NCBI GenBank assembly: GCA_002708205.1
Contig: PAMR01000001.1
Coordinates: 117,234 to 127,999, forward strand
Length of the DNA: 10,766 nt
Origin: Gammaproteobacteria bacterium
GTDB taxonomy: Bacteria; Pseudomonadota; Gammaproteobacteria; Pseudomonadales; Azotimanducaceae
Direction of reading: 5' to 3'
Shown here: in pieces, positions 8,461-10,766 of the stretch
Layout of the letters: each line of letters begins with the position of its first letter
Numbering within the stretch: position 1 is the first letter of the stretch
The notes under the pieces: model-generated
The model's database searches: none
The model's input: the letters and a program-made list of their open reading frames with translations, nothing else
What the model was told of the DNA's origin: nothing
Position numbers and translations under genes: made by a program

Positions 8461-8477
8461 GGACTATATAAGCTTAT

Positions 8478-8482
8478 GGGGG
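8478..8482 (+). promoter_or_regulatory. Possible ribosome binding site of the dehydrogenase gene
   Basis: GGGGG lies 5 bases before ATG 8488. It can pair with the anti-Shine-Dalgarno through one G·U pair. It overlaps the alternative ATG at 8476, which itself has no good purine run upstream. Confidence 0.4.
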
Positions 8483-8487
8483 CCCGT

Positions 8488-9492
8488 ATGACTATTCGTA
8501 TTCTCTTTCCACGTGCTTTTGGCGGGAATCATCAGGTTGAAATTGACGCGGTTGGAGATGGTGTGGAGTGTGAGTTTGCAGGTGGTTTTGACAAAGTTAC
8601 GGAAGAACAGTGGCAAAATTGCGATGGAATCGTCGGGACACAACTGCCACCAGATTTGATGGAAAAGATTGGTAGCTGTCGAATATTTGTAAAACCGGCT
8701 GTGGGCTTTGATGATGTTGATTTAGATTCATGGTCTAGTCGTGGAATACCAGTTTGTAATACTCCGGACTACGGCACACGTGAAGTTGCAGACCACGCGA
8801 TAGCCCTCATGATGACTCTGACTAAAAGTATTGCTTTTCACGATGAGGCGTTGCGTGAAGACACCATAAAGAATTGGCGCCCGGCACTCAATCCCTATGG
8901 CAAGCGGATGGCCGATTGCACTTTTGGTGTGGTGGGGTTAGGTCGAATTGGTACAGCCGCCGCATTGCGGGCAAAAGCGTTTGATATGGATGTTGTTTTT
9001 TTTGATCCGTACAAACCAAACGGATCGGAATTAGCGCTAGGAATTAGACGAGCTGATTCTTTGGAGGAACTACTGGCTCAATGCGATATTGTTAGTGTCC
9101 ATGCCCCCTTAAACGAAGAAACTCGTAACCTAATTGATGCCAAATCGCTGGCTCATGCCAAGAAAGGGATCATCATTATTAATACTGCTCGCGGAGGGAT
9201 TATCGATGTCGATGCGCTCCATGATGCTCTGCAGGATGATACGGTGCTTGCAGCAGGGCTCGATGTTCTTCCAGAAGAACCAGCGAAGCTCGACCGTCCC
9301 TTAATTGAAGCGTGGCGTAACAATGCAGAATGGATTAAACATCGTGTTCTAATCACCCCTCATTCCGCTTTTTTTACTCCGGAAAGCGTGCGTGATATTA
9401 GAGCTTTTTCTGCTCGAACTGCCGCGCGCTACCTGCGTGATAATCGCTTGGAAAACTGTGTCAATGAAGGCAGTCTGAAAAACAGGAGATGA
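8488..9492 (+). CDS. CtBP-like NAD-dependent D-2-hydroxyacid dehydrogenase
   Basis: Probably oxidises or reduces a D-2-hydroxy acid/2-keto acid pair in the cytoplasm using NAD(H); the substrate cannot be read from the sequence. The product is 334 residues from ATG 8488. The N-terminal substrate domain ends with NTPDYGTREVADHAIALMM, a block typical of the C-terminal-binding-protein branch. The Rossmann motif is GLGRIG at residues 150-155, with Asp173 (FFDPY) at the end of the second strand, favouring NAD over NADP. The catalytic set is complete: Arg235 in NTARGGIIDVDAL, Glu264 in DVLPEEP and His292 in ITPHSAF. An ATG at 8476 would add four residues; I prefer 8488 because GGGGG precedes it and the conserved strand begins there. 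It follows nuoN by 44 bases on the same strand, so it could be read from the nuo operon. It converges on the SDR gene across 87 bases. SerA, PdxB and glyoxylate reductase are relatives, but the CtBP-type block makes them less likely. Confidence 0.88.
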   Translation: MTIRILFPRAFGGNHQVEIDAVGDGVECEFAGGFDKVTEEQWQNCDGIVGTQLPPDLMEKIGSCRIFVKPAVGFDDVDLDSWSSRGIPVCNTPDYGTREVADHAIALMMTLTKSIAFHDEALREDTIKNWRPALNPYGKRMADCTFGVVGLGRIGTAAALRAKAFDMDVVFFDPYKPNGSELALGIRRADSLEELLAQCDIVSVHAPLNEETRNLIDAKSLAHAKKGIIIINTARGGIIDVDALHDALQDDTVLAAGLDVLPEEPAKLDRPLIEAWRNNAEWIKHRVLITPHSAFFTPESVRDIRAFSARTAARYLRDNRLENCVNEGSLKNRR

Positions 9493-9579
9493 CCATTTAG
9501 TCCAGTTTGGACCGATAGGCGATACGGGTAACACTCACCGTAATTGACTTTACTTATTATCAATAAAGTGGTTTGGAGG

Positions 9580-10353
9580 TTATGTGACTACTCCGTAGCT
9601 ACCTCCGTCGATCATAATATTTTGACCGTGTATAGCATCGGCCTTGGTGCTGCATAGTAATAAAATAAGATCAGCCACCTCTTCACGTCGTGTGATGCGT
9701 CCAATTGGAATGTCCCCGGCGATTTTTGGCTCGACCTCGGACCATGTACTACCCCAATCTTTCTGGGCGGCGCGTTTCAAATAACTGGATTTCACTTCAG
9801 GAGTCAATATAAGTCCGGGAGATACTAGATTTACCCTAATGTTCGTTCCAGCGACTTCTCGAGCTAAACCGATGGTCATATTCGAAAGAGCACCTTTTGA
9901 GGCATAGTAGTGAGGATTTGAATTATTGGGACGAGACGATCCCACAGTACCTAGATTGATAATTCTTGCAAATGGCATACCTGCCATATGCGGTAAGATA
10001 GACTGGATCAATCTCTGGGCCGAAAGTACATTTTTCTGGTACATGTCTAACCAATCTTCATCTTGAGATTTTTTCCAAGACCCGCTACTAGCTGTCCCAA
10101 AATTGTTAACGAGTATTTCAGGAGTTCGATCGAGCTGGGCTAATAGTTCTCCGGTGCCTTTTGACGTTGAAATATCTCCGGTTACCGGATCGCCACCGCC
10201 AATTTCGGCAACAGCTTTTTCAGCTTGCCCTGACACTAAACCATGTACGAAGACCCGACACCCTTCGTTAAGAAAGTGTTTTGCGATAATGAGTCCGGTG
10301 CCCCTGTAACTCCCTGTCACTAAAACTGTTCGATTAGTAAGTTCTAAATCCAT
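9580..10353 (-). CDS. Short-chain dehydrogenase/reductase (SDR), classical type, with Thr at the catalytic Ser position
   Basis: NAD(P)-dependent oxidoreductase of the classical SDR family; substrate unknown. The product is 257 residues, a normal length. Motifs in order: cofactor loop TGSYRGTG (13-20), D60 contacting the adenine in family members, NNFG (83-86) in place of NNAG, the active-site Asn108, Tyr149 and Lys153 in YYASK, and the PG region at 179-180 after NIRVNLVS. The position 13 residues before the catalytic Tyr, normally Ser, is Thr136 (INLGTVGSS). The C-terminal GQNIMIDGG is typical of FabG-like members. I start at ATG 10353 because AAAGGGGG lies just before it; an in-frame ATG at 10374 would add seven residues and lacks such a site. 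It is divergent from the permease gene, with 39 bases between start codons, and convergent with the dehydrogenase. Annotators may call it a 3-oxoacyl-ACP reductase, but that is not supported by context. Confidence 0.9.
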   Translation of the reverse strand: MDLELTNRTVLVTGSYRGTGLIIAKHFLNEGCRVFVHGLVSGQAEKAVAEIGGGDPVTGDISTSKGTGELLAQLDRTPEILVNNFGTASSGSWKKSQDEDWLDMYQKNVLSAQRLIQSILPHMAGMPFARIINLGTVGSSRPNNSNPHYYASKGALSNMTIGLAREVAGTNIRVNLVSPGLILTPEVKSSYLKRAAQKDWGSTWSEVEPKIAGDIPIGRITRREEVADLILLLCSTKADAIHGQNIMIDGGSYGVVT

Positions 10354-10357
10354 GAAT

Positions 10358-10365
10358 CCCCCTTT
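10358..10365 (-). promoter_or_regulatory. Strong ribosome binding site of the SDR gene
   Basis: Read on the - strand this is AAAGGGGG, 4 bases before the ATG at 10353. It fixes the SDR start to 10353 rather than the upstream ATG at 10374. Confidence 0.75.
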
Positions 10366-10371
10366 CAGCGA

Positions 10372-10395
10372 CATACAGAATACACTCCCTGTATG
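10372..10395. promoter_or_regulatory. Operator-like inverted repeat between the divergent SDR and permease genes
   Basis: CATACAG (10372-10378) and CTGTATG (10389-10395) are perfect 7-bp arms around a 10-base spacer. A second, nested pairing, ATACA-N5-TGTAT, lies at 10380-10394, so ATACA occurs twice, 7 bases apart. The right arm contains the ATG of the permease gene, and the left arm is about 19 bases upstream of the SDR start codon. A regulator bound here could control both genes. No clear -35/-10 pair was recognised, and no regulator gene is in the window. Perfect arms of this size can arise by chance in a short gap, so this is a candidate only. Confidence 0.35.
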
Positions 10396-10766
10396 GATAC
10401 GACCGACTTTGTGATTTTCCTGATTGCCGTTTTTCTTGGTAGCTATGTACAGAGTATCACTGGATTTGCGCTGGGGATTATTGTGATGGCAATTATGGCC
10501 GTAGCCACTACGATTCCAGTTGCCCCCCTGGCTGCAGCCATAAGTTTGTTGGCGTTATTCAATGTTTTGGTAGCGCTTCCGGGTCAACATAGAGATATTG
10601 ATTGGCGGTTGTTTCTTGGTTTGACGATAGGCCAAATACCGGGAATCCTTATTGGTCTTTGGTTGCTAGATTTTCTTTCAAGTTCGGCAGTCGAAATACT
10701 AGAACTTATTCTCGGAATCTTCATAGTCGCGGGAAGTTTGACCTTAGCGTTGCGCTCCAGAATGCA
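10393..10766 (+). CDS. TauE/SafE-family membrane permease, 5' part only
   Basis: The frame is open from ATG 10393 to the window end (124 codons plus two bases), so the gene is cut by the right edge. The product is strongly hydrophobic, with spans at about residues 6-34, 36-62, 72-95 and 100-121. The repeat of the family is visible: QSITGFALGIIVMAIM near the N-terminus, then PVAPLAAAISLLALFNVL, then DWRLFLGLTIGQIPGILIGL with WLLDFL after it, and a fourth span. The TauE/SafE family includes putative sulfite or sulfoacetate exporters and other organic-anion carriers, so the substrate is open. No in-frame start lies between the upstream TAA at 10345 and 10393, and no good Shine-Dalgarno precedes the ATG, so initiation may be weak or near-leaderless. 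It is transcribed away from the SDR gene. Confidence 0.82.
   Translation, partial: MDTTDFVIFLIAVFLGSYVQSITGFALGIIVMAIMAVATTIPVAPLAAAISLLALFNVLVALPGQHRDIDWRLFLGLTIGQIPGILIGLWLLDFLSSSAVEILELILGIFIVAGSLTLALRSRM

Noticed and set aside
8451..8471. Promoter-like words upstream of the dehydrogenase gene (CTGACT and TATAAG).
   Set aside because: They are only about 9 bases apart, far short of the 16-18 needed for a sigma-70 promoter, and nothing like a -35 element lies at the correct distance before TATAAG.
9500..9569. Two small inverted repeats in the convergent gap: GTCCA-GTT-TGGAC (9500-9512) and ACTTTA/TAAAGT (9547-9552 with 9564-9569), considered as a bidirectional terminator.
   Set aside because: The first has a 5-bp stem with a 3-base loop and no T run after it on either strand. 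The second is entirely A/T-rich but for one pair and has an 11-base loop. Neither has the form of an intrinsic terminator.

Overview
The window is the distal half of a complex I (NADH:quinone oxidoreductase, nuo) operon followed by a small accessory cluster. The encoded NuoG to NuoN proteins follow the Escherichia coli/Pseudomonas form of complex I along their whole length. This includes the long NuoG C-terminal extension with the HRYSGRTAMRAN signature, the NuoI ferredoxin and the short NuoK. Together with balanced base composition and Shine-Dalgarno-led, tightly overlapping genes, this points to a gammaproteobacterium. I cannot name a genus from the sequence alone.

Layout: positions 1-8443 hold the 3' part of nuoG and complete nuoH, nuoI, nuoJ, nuoK, nuoL, nuoM and nuoN, all on the + strand. 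They are joined by gaps of 2, 11 and 33 bases and then by overlaps of 4, 1, 4 and 4 bases, as expected for a translationally coupled operon. Genes nuoA-F presumably lie to the left. NuoG and NuoI belong to the electron-transfer arm. NuoH, J, K, L, M and N form the proton-pumping membrane arm, and the glutamates and lysines that carry protons in E. coli are present in every subunit checked. A weak hairpin sits on the nuoN stop codon.

Positions 8488-9492 (+) encode a CtBP-like NAD-dependent D-2-hydroxyacid dehydrogenase with its Arg/Glu/His catalytic set. It converges, across 87 bases, on a short-chain dehydrogenase/reductase on the - strand (9580-10353). That SDR has threonine where the catalytic serine normally is. 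Divergent from it, 39 bases away, starts a TauE/SafE-family membrane permease that runs off the right edge (10393-10766). The gap between the two divergent genes holds an operator-like inverted repeat that covers the permease start codon.

The nuo part is ordinary and well conserved. The right-hand part could be the edge of an organic-acid or organosulfonate use cluster (two oxidoreductases beside an anion exporter family), but nothing in the window fixes a substrate. I see no RNA genes, mobile elements, CRISPR arrays or stretches over 300 bases without a gene, and no evidence for a wholly new system.
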